Source: Opitutaceae bacterium
GTDB taxonomy: Bacteria > Verrucomicrobiota > Verrucomicrobiia > Opitutales > Opitutaceae
Assembly: GCA_016715765.1 (NCBI GenBank)
Contig: JADJZJ010000006.1
Location: 62,001-126,000 of the forward strand
Length of the DNA: 64,000 nt
Reading direction: 5' to 3'
The stretch's first letter is position 1, and every line of letters starts with the position of its first letter. Of this stretch, positions 1 to 8,454 are shown one piece after another. The notes beneath the pieces were generated by a model. It ran no database searches and had not been told where the DNA came from. It saw nothing but the letters and a program-made list of their open reading frames with translations. The position numbers were made by a program, and so were the translations under genes.

Positions 1-2149
1 GAGTTCCGCTTCGCGTACTCGCAGCCGGCCAGCTACGAGGCGGTCGGCCGGCGCTCGCCGGCATTGCTGCGCGCCGTGCGCGCCCGGTTGCGCCGCGGCC
101 AGTGGGAGGCCACCGGCGGCATGTACGTGGAGAGCGACTCGCACGTGGCCTGCGGCGAGGGTCTCGCGCGCAGCTTCATCCTCGGGCAGGAATCCTTCAA
201 AAAACTCACGGGCCGGCGCTCGCGTTCGCTCTGGCTCCCCGACCTGTTCGGCTTCAACGCCTGCCTGCCCCAGCTCATGCACCTGAGCGGGGTGGACTAT
301 TTCTTCACCACCAAGACCACCTGGAACACCGTCAACCGCTTCCCGCATTCGAGCTTCGTGTGGCGCGGCCCGGGCGGACACGCGGTCGTGAGCCATGTGA
401 CGCAGGGCGTGCAGTTCAACAACGAGCTCAAGGTCGAGCAGCTCCGCGCGGCCTCGCACCAGCACCAGCAGGGCGACCTGCACGACGAGTTTCTCATGCC
501 CAACGGCTGGGGCGACGGCGGCGGCGGTCCGAGCGAGGAAATGTGCGAGCGCGCCCGGCGGCTGTCGGCGCTGCGCGGCCTGCCTGCGCTCCAGTGGGAC
601 CAGCCCGAGGCGTTCTTCGACCGCCTGGCGGAAAAGCGCGCCCAGCTGCCCGCCCTCGATGGCGAAATCTACCTCGAATACCATCGCGGCACCTTCACGA
701 CCCAGAGCCGCGTGAAGTCGCACTTCCGCGCCCTCGAGCGCGCGCTGCAACTCCGCGAGGCCGCACTCGTGGCGAACCGCGGCACGGCCGGCGCCGATCT
801 GGCCCACGCCTGGCGGCGCATGGTCTTCGCCCAGTTCCACGACTACATTCCCGGCAGTTCCATCCCCGAGGTGTACGCCAAGGGCCTGCCCGAACTCGCG
901 CAGCTCGCGCGGGAACTGGAGACCGCGGCAAAAAATTCGCTGGGCGGCAAAGGCGACGCCTGCCTTTTCAATCCGCTGCCGTTCGCCCGGCGCTGCACCG
1001 TCGGCGGCCGGGTCGTTGATCTCCCGCCGCTCGCGGGTGTTCGCGCCGCGGATGCCGTGGTGCGCGGACTCGCTCCTGTCACGGTCAGCGGTCGCACACT
1101 CGGCAACGGCCGCGTCACCGCGAAGCTCGATGCGTCAGGGCCGGCTGGCCGCGCTGGCCGTGGACGGCCGCGCCGTGGAACTCGCCGCCGGCGCGGGTGA
1201 ACTCGTGGTCTATCCCGAGCAGTCGGCGAACTTCGGCCCGTGGGACATCGACCGCCACGCGCTCTCGCTCGGCCAGCCCGCGCGCGGCCCGGTGAAAATC
1301 ACCGCGGAGAAAAACGGCCTCGCCGTCACCCGCCGGGTCGGCGACGCCAGCACGGCCACGCTGCATTACTCCCTCGAGCCGGGCGCGAGCGTCCTGCGAA
1401 TCACCGTCGAGCTCGACTGGCACGAGCCCGATACGATGCTGAAGCTGCACTTCCCGACGCACTACCGCGGCCGCGAGGTGCGTTGCGGCACGCCGTTCGG
1501 CAGTGTGCTCCGCCCGCAGCTCGCCACGACCCGCGAGGCCGAGGCGATGTGGGAATGGCCGATGAGCCGCTGGGCCACGGTCAGCAGCGAGGGCGAGCGC
1601 TCCGGGCTTTTCGTCGTGACCGAGGCGAAATACGGCGTGAGCTGCCGCGACGGCAACCTCGGCGTCACGCTCCTGCGCACCCCGCGGCACGTCGGCTACG
1701 AGGAGCATGCGAAGGCCTATCCGGCTCATCTGAGCCGGTTGCCCAGGCCCGCCACCGTCTTCACCGATCTCGGCCGGCACACGATCGAGCTGGCCGTCGG
1801 CCACTACGAACTCACGGCGCCGCGGGCCGAGCAGCCGGCGGTGCAGGCGGACAACCTCTTCACCGTGCCGGTCGCCTACCGCGGCCGGCCGTTGGCCTCC
1901 GCTTTCGGCGGCATCGAGGACGGTGAAACCCTGATCCCGCACTGGGCCAGGCCCGAGGGCCGCGACCAATGGGTGCTGCGACTGCACGAGGTATCCGGAC
2001 AACGCGGCGCTGCACAGCTCAAGCTCGCCGCCGGCTGGCGCGCGCAGAAAGTCAACCTCCTCGGCGAACCCATGGGCGCACCGCTGCGCGGCAAGACCGT
2101 CACCTTCGCCCCCTACGAGATCATCAGCCTGCGACTGACCCGGAAGTAA
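1..2149 (+). pseudogene. Alpha-mannosidase (GH38), frameshifted, 5' end outside window
   Basis: The frame is open from base 1 and reads as a retaining GH38 alpha-mannosidase that hydrolyses alpha-mannosides. The motif LPDLFGF with the presumed nucleophile Asp at 241-243 and the preceding GMYVESD block are visible. Up to about 1130 the protein is in frame 1; from about 1135 to the TAA at 2147-2149 the homologous C-terminal beta-sandwich (from GRLAALAVDG onward) continues in frame 2. One surplus base near 1136, or two missing bases, explains this. Frame 1 otherwise ends at 1200 in low-complexity Arg/Gly residues. Either the gene is truly broken or this is a sequencing error; both halves still look conserved, which suggests a recent event or an error. 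Confidence 0.85.
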
Positions 2150-3163
2150 ATCGCAGGGCAGGGCGGGTCCGCCGAAGCCTGCGAAGGGGAATCGTGCCGC
2201 CTCCGAGCCGGCGAAGAGGGGCGGGTCCTGTCCTCCGTAGGCCCTGGCGAAGGAGGAGACCCGCCCTACTTCGGCCAACTGCTCCACCCAGTCCGCCCCG
2301 GCGGCCACGGCCGCAGCGTGGCACCGCGGGTCAATGTTTCGGCCGGAGACAGGCAGCACCACGCAGCTTCCCGATGTAAGCATGACGCGTCCGCTCAACA
2401 GGGCGGCGAGGGGAGCGGCGCCAGCGGACTCCGCAACTATGCCGGCGCGGCAGGCGAGCAGGCTGATGGCACCCGTGATTTCCGTGGCGGAAATCGTGAC
2501 GTACTCGTCCGCCATGCCGGCGCAATCGGCCGCCGCCGTTTCCGGCCCCACGACGACGACACGGGCCGAGGGTTTCAGGGCTTGCAACACGGCCGCCGCC
2601 GCGGCCGGCAGGCCGCCACCCGCGGGCACCAGCAGGGTGTCGAGTTCGGGCGCCTGCTCCAGGATTTCCAAAATCATCGTGCCCTGGCCGGCGATCACGG
2701 CGGCATGGTCGGCGGCGTGCACGAGGGTACCGCCGGTCCGCGCTGCCAGCGCATCGGCATGGGCCCGGGCCGCGGGATAATCCGCGCCGTGCAGCACGAC
2801 GCTGGCGCCGAGACTGCGGCAGCGGGCGACCTTCACGGCCGCCGTGCCGGTCGGCAGCACGACCGTGACCGGCACCCCGAGCATGCTGCCGTGGTAGGCG
2901 AGTCCGATGGCGTGGTTGCCGGCGGAAGCGGCGATCACGCCCCGGGTCCGCTCCGCCTCCGTCAGGCAGAGCAGGGCGTGGCGCGCGCCGCGCTCCTTGG
3001 CGGAGCCGGTGCGCTGCAGGTCGTCGCGCTTCAGCCGGAGTGTGACCCCAACCAGCGCGGACAGGGCCGGGACCGGCAGACATGGCGTCTGGCGGATGCC
3101 CCCGTTGAGACGACGGCGGGCGGATTCAACATCGGCGAGGCTGGGATACGGTTGGGCTTTCAT
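1115..3163 (-). CDS. ilvA: Threonine dehydratase (IlvA type) with abnormal read-through tail
   Basis: Residues 1-299 (about 2267-3163) form a fold-type II PLP enzyme: SAKERGA with the Schiff-base Lys near residue 56, SAGNHAIG near 80-87 and the glycine loop PAGGGLPA near 180. The family deaminates threonine to 2-oxobutyrate for isoleucine synthesis; no ACT regulatory domain is present. The branched-chain leader and attenuator just upstream support a biosynthetic role; a catabolic Ser/Thr or hydroxyectoine-pathway dehydratase is the alternative. The C-terminal SGGN motif reads SGRN. At residue 299 the frame enters a REP element without meeting a stop, crosses it, and runs 345 codons antisense through the mannosidase to TGA at 1115. 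Only 2267-3163 is supported as ancestral coding sequence. Confidence 0.75.
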   Translation of the reverse strand: MKAQPYPSLADVESARRRLNGGIRQTPCLPVPALSALVGVTLRLKRDDLQRTGSAKERGARHALLCLTEAERTRGVIAASAGNHAIGLAYHGSMLGVPVTVVLPTGTAAVKVARCRSLGASVVLHGADYPAARAHADALAARTGGTLVHAADHAAVIAGQGTMILEILEQAPELDTLLVPAGGGLPAAAAAVLQALKPSARVVVVGPETAAADCAGMADEYVTISATEITGAISLLACRAGIVAESAGAAPLAALLSGRVMLTSGSCVVLPVSGRNIDPRCHAAAVAAGADWVEQLAEVGRVSSFARAYGGQDPPLFAGSEAARFPFAGFGGPALPCDLLPGQSQADDLVGGEGDGLAAQRCAHGFAEEVDFLRAPAGGELELCSAALSGYLVQSQHPLVAALGPGPVRDQGFTVLDAAESGGQRPAAVGDRHGEEVVRLHRRLLGPRRREFVVADGQLDRVPAEIGEDGGGPGQPAQMSRIGLRMLLVADVPRGAQERDAEVAVAAAHAVFRLGHDEKPGALALAADRGPAAHRPFPHRLGLAGRGELRAEHTAERRAATHLAAAVVRREVQLQHRIGLVPVELDGDSQDARARLEGVMQRGRAGVADPAGDGEAVFLRGDFHRAARGLAERERVAVDVPRAEVRRLLGIDHEFTRAGGEFHGAAVHGQRGQPALTHRASR
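2219..2269. repeat. REP-like inverted repeat, GGGCGGGTC type
   Basis: Arms GGGCGGGTC (2219-2227) and GACCCGCCC (2258-2266) end in CTAC, the complement of a GTAG head. Close copies lie at 21516-21569 and 48021-48074. It separates the mannosidase end from the 3' end of the minus-strand dehydratase and enters that gene's reading frame. Confidence 0.8.
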
Positions 3164-3168
3164 GTTGG

Positions 3169-3203
3169 AAAAACAAAAAGCCCTGAGCGGTGAAGCTCAG
3201 GGC
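3169..3203 (-). terminator. Attenuator terminator in front of ilvA
   Basis: On the minus strand GCCCTGAGC, a six-base loop, and GCTCAGGGC form a perfect 9-bp stem followed by TTTTTGTTTTT, ending six bases before the ilvA ATG. The copy of CTCAGGGC inside the leader peptide gene (plus-strand 3254-3261) can pair with the 5' arm instead, giving the antiterminator expected of an amino-acid attenuator. Confidence 0.85.
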
Positions 3204-3233
3204 CGGGGAGGAAATCGCGGTTGTTTGGTTTCG

Positions 3234-3308
3234 TTATGCAGCCGCGTGCCGCCGCCCTGAGTCGGGGCGAATAATAAGGACGGCGAGAACGAGGACGCAG
3301 CGATGCAT
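3234..3308 (-). CDS. Branched-chain amino-acid leader peptide (24 aa) of ilvA
   Basis: A 24-codon ORF, ATG at 3308 and TAA at 3236-3234, starts MHRC and continues with VLVLAVLII, eight branched-chain residues in nine codons (three Val, three Leu, two Ile, one Ala). It lies 30 bases before a terminator hairpin with a T-tract and directly upstream of ilvA. This is the classic architecture of ilv/leu leader peptides: ribosome stalling at scarce Val, Leu or Ile codons frees the downstream CTCAGGGC segment to block the terminator. The codons for DSGRR contain that segment. I see no strong Shine-Dalgarno sequence, so the start is inferred from frame and position. Confidence 0.8.
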   Translation of the reverse strand: MHRCVLVLAVLIIRPDSGRRHAAA

Positions 3309-3421
3309 GGGAAACTTGAAAATGCTAAGCACGCCAAGCCGCCCCCTGTCGAGGCCTCTTTCCGTCCCGCCCCTCGGATCGTACCTTTGGCGTACCCGCT
3401 CCACCAGGTGCGCCCTCGGCC

Positions 3422-3675
3422 GCTTTGTCACGTATTACGTGACAAAGCTAGTTCCGGCAGTAGAGCGGATCTTCAGCCCGTTCCGTGCGCAGTGAAGGTT
3501 CGGGCATATTCGCATGATTCTCGTCTAAGCGAGGCTTCATCCTGGCAGGTCGGAGACCTGCCCTACTGGTGCAATTCCTTCCAAAGGCATTGTCACGTAT
3601 TACGTGACAACGGGTACGGGTTTCCGGAGAACGACGGCGGAGCGCGCCTGCAGCATTGTCACGTAATACGTGACA
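3422..3675. repeat. Three copies of a 19-27 bp perfect palindrome
   Basis: The core TGTCACGTATTACGTGACA occurs within 3422-3448 (27-bp palindrome around one central base) and 3590-3610 (21 bp), and with central A at 3657-3675. All lie in the 388-bp gap between the ilvA leader and the heparinase 3' end. The rest of the gap holds a small hairpin GGCAGGTC/GACCTGCC at 3544-3566 and no gene. Related palindromes with TAACG half-sites are at 21579-21609 and 47913-47959. They could be protein-binding dyads or hairpin repeats. Confidence 0.85.
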
Positions 3676-3696
3676 TGCAGGCCTGGCGTGGCGGGG

Positions 3697-6054
3697 TCAG
3701 GTGAGTTCCAGCTTCACCTGCACGGTGAGTTTTCCGCGGCGGCCGCGCTGGGTGAGGGTGAGGCGCGGCTGGGTTTCGGGGAGGAGCGTGGTGACGAGGT
3801 AGGCTTCCTTGCGCTCCTTCAGCACGTCCTTCCACACGGGCGCCTCGAGGGGCAGTTCCTCGACCGCGGCCTCGATGCCGGCGGCCCAACTGAGAAGGGC
3901 GCGGCCGCGGCGGCCCTGGATGACGGCGCGGCGGTTCTTTGCGTCGAGGGTGATGGGCAGCGGCGTGGTCCAGTTGAAGACCACCCCGTCACCCTGCGCG
4001 ACGGCCCAGTCATCGGTGATGGTGAGGGTATCGGCTTCCGGCGCATCCCAGGTGCGCGTCCACTGCGTGAACCAATCCTCCCAGCCGGCGGTGAGCTCCA
4101 TCGTGGCGTGGAAGGAGGTCTCGTCGCCGCGTCCGCGCGGGGTGATGTCGGCGAAGATCGGGTTCTTCGGCTTGGGCCGGGCGCCGCCGGCGGTGAGCGG
4201 CGTGAGCATGTTGTGCCGCTGCGCATGCTTCATCATGTCGGCGAGCGGATTGCTGTAATCGCAGATGGCGAAGTCCTTCGCGAAGGTGTCGCCGGCGAAC
4301 TCGAGGACGAACGAACCCTTGTCCTCGTGCGTGTGCGAGGCGCCGGACTGGTTGCCCATGAGGAAGAGCTTCACCCATTCGCCGCCGAGCCGGCGGTGGG
4401 AGGACATCTGGCCGATCGTCGGCATGTCCACGAGCGGACGCAGCCCGGGTCCGTCCGCGGGGACTTCGCGCGCAAGGTTCTGCGCGAGGATCGAGATCGG
4501 CTGGCCGCCGGTGCGGGCGATGGATTTGCGGAAGATGGTGACCCAGTGCGAATCCGGCATGAGCCACGCGAGGAAGGCGGCGCCCTCCTGCGGGACGCAT
4601 TGCGCGTCGCAGATCAGAATCATCTGCGAATCGTCCGCGGTGCTCACCAGCGTCTCGGCCATCGCGGCGGTGGCGTAAAGCGCCTTGGGCACGAGTGTCC
4701 GGGCGTCGAGGCCCCGGGCGCGGGCATAGTAATAGAACGTGATCAACGCCTGCCGTGCGGTGAAGGTGAAGTAGGCGGGGCCCTCGGTGTAGCCGCCGTC
4801 GGGCAGGAGGATTTTCGCGAGGTTGTCCTGCAGGTCGGCCAGCGCGAGGTCGGTGTAGGGGGCGACGCGGGACTGGTCGGGCTTCGGGTAGGGTTCCCAC
4901 CGCACCGGCAGCGCTTTTTCCAGCACGAGGTAGGCGAGCATGCGGCCGGGCATGAACCAGGCGGTCTGGTTGCACCAGAAGATGTAGACGTACCACCAGG
5001 CGTTGTAGTTGTTCGTGCCCTGGCCCTCCTCGGCGAGCCGGCGCAGAATGAGCTGGCGGCCGTAGTCGGTGAACCACTCGCCGCAGAGGTCGAGGATCAG
5101 CGCGCAGTCATACATCACGAGGCTGGGCACAAAGGCGCGGTGCTCCCACTTGCAGCCGGCCATCCAGCTGAGGAAGGACGGATCCCAGCGGGTGGCGTGG
5201 GCCATGCACATCGCGTAACGCGCGGCGAGCCGGCTCAAGGACTTGTCGCGGAACAGCACGGCGGCCTGCGCGGCGTTGGCGCCGTTGGTGAGCAGGAGGT
5301 TGCCGGTGTCGCGCACGCGGTTGAAGCGCGTGTCGTTCCAGAAATTGACGTACTCGGTGGTCATCCGCTCCGGCGCGACTTTCCGCGCGTCCTCGGCCAG
5401 TTCCCACAGCGGGGAGGACCGCGGACCGCCGCCCTGCGCGAGCGCCGTCCGGGCCTCGGCCAGCTCAGCGCCGGTGAGGTGTAGGCCGTAGGTCGGCTCG
5501 AAGGTGGGCTCGTACGACTCGGGCTTGAGGTAATCCTCCCAGCGCTCGTCGAAGCGCGTGAACTGGCGGAGGTAGCGCTCGAGGGTCGGCCCGTGCTGCA
5601 GGCCGATCCAGTTGAACCAGCCGCAGGCGCTGCCGGCGGAACGGGCGGGAGCGGCGTGGATCTCGAGGGTGAGACTCTGCAGGCGGCGCGCGCCGTCGAG
5701 CGGCAGGAGCAGTTCGCGCTTCTGCGCCTCGAACGGCGTGCTGAGGATGCGGCGCTCCCCGGCATCGGTGCCCGCGATGAGGGCGACGCGGGCGCCCGGC
5801 GGCGCGGTCAGCGAAAACATCAGCGTATCGTAGTCCGCGCAGTCCACGGCCAATTCCCGGCTCATGCGCAGGGCGGGGGCCTTGGCGTCCGCCGGCGGAC
5901 GCTGCCAGTCGTACTGCACCCAGGCCCATTTCTGCACGACGACCAGGCCCTCGGCCCCGCCGGGGTGGATCCGCCACTGCGGCAGTCCGCTCAGGGTTTC
6001 ATCAAAGAATGCCTCGAAGATGGCTTCGGCGGCGTTGATCGGAGTCGTGAGCAT
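3697..6054 (-). CDS. Heparinase II/III-like protein
   Basis: About 785 residues, paralogous over its whole length to the gene at 14441-16765. The C-terminal half carries the HTHEDKGSF block (His near residue 573) and a following DYSNP segment, typical of the heparinase II/III beta-sandwich; the middle holds the alpha/alpha toroid with NNYNAWWY near 346. Such enzymes are polysaccharide lyases acting on uronic-acid glycans, but substrate cannot be read from sequence. I chose the ATG at 6054 (MLTTPINAAEA) because the paralogue starts MRLIPINSAEA; an in-frame ATG at 6138 adds 28 unlike residues. No classical signal peptide is obvious. It diverges from the oxidoreductase at 6227. Confidence 0.85.
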   Translation of the reverse strand: MLTTPINAAEAIFEAFFDETLSGLPQWRIHPGGAEGLVVVQKWAWVQYDWQRPPADAKAPALRMSRELAVDCADYDTLMFSLTAPPGARVALIAGTDAGERRILSTPFEAQKRELLLPLDGARRLQSLTLEIHAAPARSAGSACGWFNWIGLQHGPTLERYLRQFTRFDERWEDYLKPESYEPTFEPTYGLHLTGAELAEARTALAQGGGPRSSPLWELAEDARKVAPERMTTEYVNFWNDTRFNRVRDTGNLLLTNGANAAQAAVLFRDKSLSRLAARYAMCMAHATRWDPSFLSWMAGCKWEHRAFVPSLVMYDCALILDLCGEWFTDYGRQLILRRLAEEGQGTNNYNAWWYVYIFWCNQTAWFMPGRMLAYLVLEKALPVRWEPYPKPDQSRVAPYTDLALADLQDNLAKILLPDGGYTEGPAYFTFTARQALITFYYYARARGLDARTLVPKALYATAAMAETLVSTADDSQMILICDAQCVPQEGAAFLAWLMPDSHWVTIFRKSIARTGGQPISILAQNLAREVPADGPGLRPLVDMPTIGQMSSHRRLGGEWVKLFLMGNQSGASHTHEDKGSFVLEFAGDTFAKDFAICDYSNPLADMMKHAQRHNMLTPLTAGGARPKPKNPIFADITPRGRGDETSFHATMELTAGWEDWFTQWTRTWDAPEADTLTITDDWAVAQGDGVVFNWTTPLPITLDAKNRRAVIQGRRGRALLSWAAGIEAAVEELPLEAPVWKDVLKERKEAYLVTTLLPETQPRLTLTQRGRRGKLTVQVKLELT

Positions 6055-6061
6055 GGGGGTA

Positions 6062-6071
6062 ATACAGGTAG
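6062..6071. promoter_or_regulatory. CTACCTGTAT candidate operator
   Basis: ATACAGGTAG on the plus strand is CTACCTGTAT on the minus, identical to the site at 46646. It lies 7 bp upstream of the heparinase start and 155 bp upstream of the divergent oxidoreductase, and belongs to the eight-site CTAC-NN-GTAG set of this window. Confidence 0.55.
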
Positions 6072-6226
6072 AAAGAAGATTGGGGATCGTTTCAGCACTT
6101 TTCACTCGTGCATGGCGTTGCGAGGCCCAAGTGCTCATTTGTCCGTCAAACTCCCCCCTGCCAATCCGGCGTTCATCCTAGCGGTATGATGCGATGGTGA
6201 CGCGGGGTCGGACCCCAAAAAATCCC

Positions 6227-7291
6227 ATGAATCCTGTACGTTACGGCGTCATTGGCGCCGGTGTCATTGCGAACTACATGACGCGCGCCTTCACCGAGGG
6301 CCGCGGTTCCATCGCCACCGTGGTGGCAGACATCAATCCGGCGGCCGCGCAAAAGGTCGCGACCGCCAGCGGGGCCCCGAAGGTGGTGACCGACTGGCGC
6401 GCAGTCATGGCCGATCCCGCGGTGGACGCGGTCTACCTCGCGACCCCGCCGTTTCTGCACAAGCCCATGACCATCGCGGCGCTGCAGGCCGGCAAGCATG
6501 TGTGCTGCGAAAAGCCCTTCATGCTCACGCAGGCCGAGGTGCGCGACGTCATCGCGGCCCAGAAGGGGACGGGACTGCACGTGAACTGCGCCTCCTCGCG
6601 CTACAACTGCGCCGGCACGGCCCAGAAGGCGAAACAGATGATCGCCACCGGCGAGCTCGGCCAAGTTTATCATGTGTCCTTCACTCAGGTGAATCCGCCG
6701 ACGAAACCCGGCGCAACCCTGCCGGACTGGCGCAACGACCCGGCCCGCAACGGCGGCGGCATCTCCTTCGACTGGGGTCCCTACGATCTCGACTGGCTCA
6801 GCTTCGTGCTGGGCGACCTCTTCCGGCCGCAGCTCGTCTTCGGCGCCCTCGGCAATTACTTCCCGCTCACCGCCGAGCGTGTGCCGCCCTGCCTCGGCGT
6901 GGACGGACGATACACGGCGCAGATCATCTGTGAAGGCGGCCTCACGATCCTGTGGGAACGCCGCGCGGGGGAGCACGGCCCGGCCCGCCACTCCATCGAA
7001 CTGCGCGGCACCAAGGGCGGACTGGACACCTACTTCATGCCGATGCCTGAAAAATCCGGCATGCAGCATCACGCCTACGTTGGCACGGAGGAATTGAAGA
7101 CCACTCTCCTGCCGGACGCGCCGCCCTCGTGGGAGGATGCCATCATCAACCCCGTCCGCGAACTCACCGCCGCGATCCGCGAAAACCGTCCGCTCACCAA
7201 CACGCCGGCGGATAATCTCCGCATCCACGGCGTGCTCGACGCCCTGCACGCCTCCGGCCGCACCCGGCAGGCGGTCAAGGTGGCGGAATGA
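6227..7291 (+). CDS. Gfo/Idh/MocA family oxidoreductase
   Basis: N-terminal Rossmann motif GVIGAGVIANY followed by the family lysine block CCEKPFML, then the C-terminal alpha/beta substrate domain. The family oxidises or reduces sugars and inositols with NAD(P). The usual DxGxHxxD motif reads DWGPYDLD, so Tyr replaces the common His; substrate is therefore uncertain. The ATG at 6227 (MNPVRYG) places the nucleotide motif at the usual distance; an earlier ATG at 6194 adds eleven unlikely residues. It heads a co-directional series with the isomerase-like, enolase-like and transporter genes to 14072, which suggests a sugar or sugar-acid pathway. Confidence 0.88.
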   Translation: MNPVRYGVIGAGVIANYMTRAFTEGRGSIATVVADINPAAAQKVATASGAPKVVTDWRAVMADPAVDAVYLATPPFLHKPMTIAALQAGKHVCCEKPFMLTQAEVRDVIAAQKGTGLHVNCASSRYNCAGTAQKAKQMIATGELGQVYHVSFTQVNPPTKPGATLPDWRNDPARNGGGISFDWGPYDLDWLSFVLGDLFRPQLVFGALGNYFPLTAERVPPCLGVDGRYTAQIICEGGLTILWERRAGEHGPARHSIELRGTKGGLDTYFMPMPEKSGMQHHAYVGTEELKTTLLPDAPPSWEDAIINPVRELTAAIRENRPLTNTPADNLRIHGVLDALHASGRTRQAVKVAE

Positions 7292-7395
7292 GTAATGTGG
7301 AAAGCTGGAAAACCGGAATCGAACCCCAGTCCAGACCTGATTTCCTGATTTCCACATTCATAATCGTCCAGTCTTCCTTCTAGTTCCTTACTCCC

Positions 7396-8295
7396 ATGGC
7401 CCTCCCCAACGAACTCATCCTGTTCAACAACCATTTCGTCATGCACCGGCGGCATTATCCGTACCGGACGCGTTTGGCGATTGCCGCCGACACGGGTTAC
7501 GACGGGTACGAATTTCATCCCATCGAACCCGGCGACGACAAGGTCTGGGACGAGGCGACGGCGGCCTACCGCGCCAGCGGCCTCCGGCGCGCCGGCATGT
7601 ACATCGTCTCGAAGGGCATCAATGACGACGACCACGACAAGTTCGACGCCGAGGTGGTCCGCGCGAAGCGCATGATCGACCGCCTCGCCGCGATTGATCC
7701 GTCGGCCTTCGTCAATTTCACCATCCTCAGCAATCCCGGCGGCAAATCCACGCCGGACTACCGCGAGGCCGGTTCCGCCAAGGCCGAGGCCCGGCACTGG
7801 GAGCGCACCGCCCGCATGCTGCGCGAGGTTGACGCCCATGTCGCCCTGCGCGGGCTGACCTGCAACCTCTACAACCACGTGTGGTTCATGATCGACACGC
7901 CCGCCGCGGAGGTGCGCGCGATCCAGGAGAGCGGCGCCAAGGTCATCCGGCCCGGCATCGCGCTCTTCCACGCGTTTTTCCACCTCGGCGTGCCCGACCT
8001 CCACGAGGTGATGGCGCAGCCCGGGATGGAACGGCTCGGCTACTTCGCCGTGCTCAACGGCTGGCCCAAGCCCGCGGAGCCCTTCCGCACGCGTCCGCTC
8101 GACGACGGCAACATCGACGTGGCGGCGGCGCTCGGCCTCGTCTGGGCGCGCGGCTACACCGGCCCCATCGTCTCGCAGGCGTACGATCTCGGCGGCGACG
8201 CCTGGCTCACGGCGAAGCGCTCCATCGACTACATCCGCGAGATTTACGACCGCTACCAGCGCAACCCGGCGTTGAACCCGCACGCCAGTGCCTGA
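7396..8295 (+). CDS. Sugar phosphate isomerase/epimerase family TIM barrel
   Basis: A 299-residue xylose-isomerase-like TIM barrel protein. It opens with strand LILFNNHFVM, then GYDGYEFHPIEP, a typical first metal-side strand with Glu, and later RPGIALFHAFFHLGV. The family usually isomerises, epimerises or dehydrates sugars or inosose with a divalent metal. It lies 104 bp after the oxidoreductase, and such pairs commonly act together in keto-sugar or inositol routes. A REP pair begins six bases after the TGA. The assignment is to family only. Confidence 0.75.
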   Translation: MALPNELILFNNHFVMHRRHYPYRTRLAIAADTGYDGYEFHPIEPGDDKVWDEATAAYRASGLRRAGMYIVSKGINDDDHDKFDAEVVRAKRMIDRLAAIDPSAFVNFTILSNPGGKSTPDYREAGSAKAEARHWERTARMLREVDAHVALRGLTCNLYNHVWFMIDTPAAEVRAIQESGAKVIRPGIALFHAFFHLGVPDLHEVMAQPGMERLGYFAVLNGWPKPAEPFRTRPLDDGNIDVAAALGLVWARGYTGPIVSQAYDLGGDAWLTAKRSIDYIREIYDRYQRNPALNPHASA

Positions 8296-8300
8296 TTGAT

Positions 8301-8441
8301 GTAGGGCGGGGTCTCCGAACCCCGCCTTTCATCCCCGCGTTGGAATCCAATCTTTCTCTTTATCGTTATCTTTCTCTTTCTCCTGCCTTGAGGTTCAGCG
8401 CATGATTGCGACCGAGGCGGGGTTCGGAGACCCCGCCCTAC
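8301..8441. repeat. BIME: two inverted REPs enclosing a TCTC-rich half repeat
   Basis: The left unit 8301-8326, starting GTAGGGCGGGGTCTCC, is the exact inverse of 8416-8441. Between them lies TTGGAATCCAATC plus a TCTTTCTCTTT stretch that also occurs inside the 18781-18967 element. The right unit ends 13 bp before the next start codon. Confidence 0.9.
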
Positions 8442-8454
8442 AATTTTCAGAATC

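Noticed and set aside
6055..6138. Heparinase start at 6138
   Set aside because: The paralogue begins at the position equivalent to 6054, and the extra 28 residues show no similarity.
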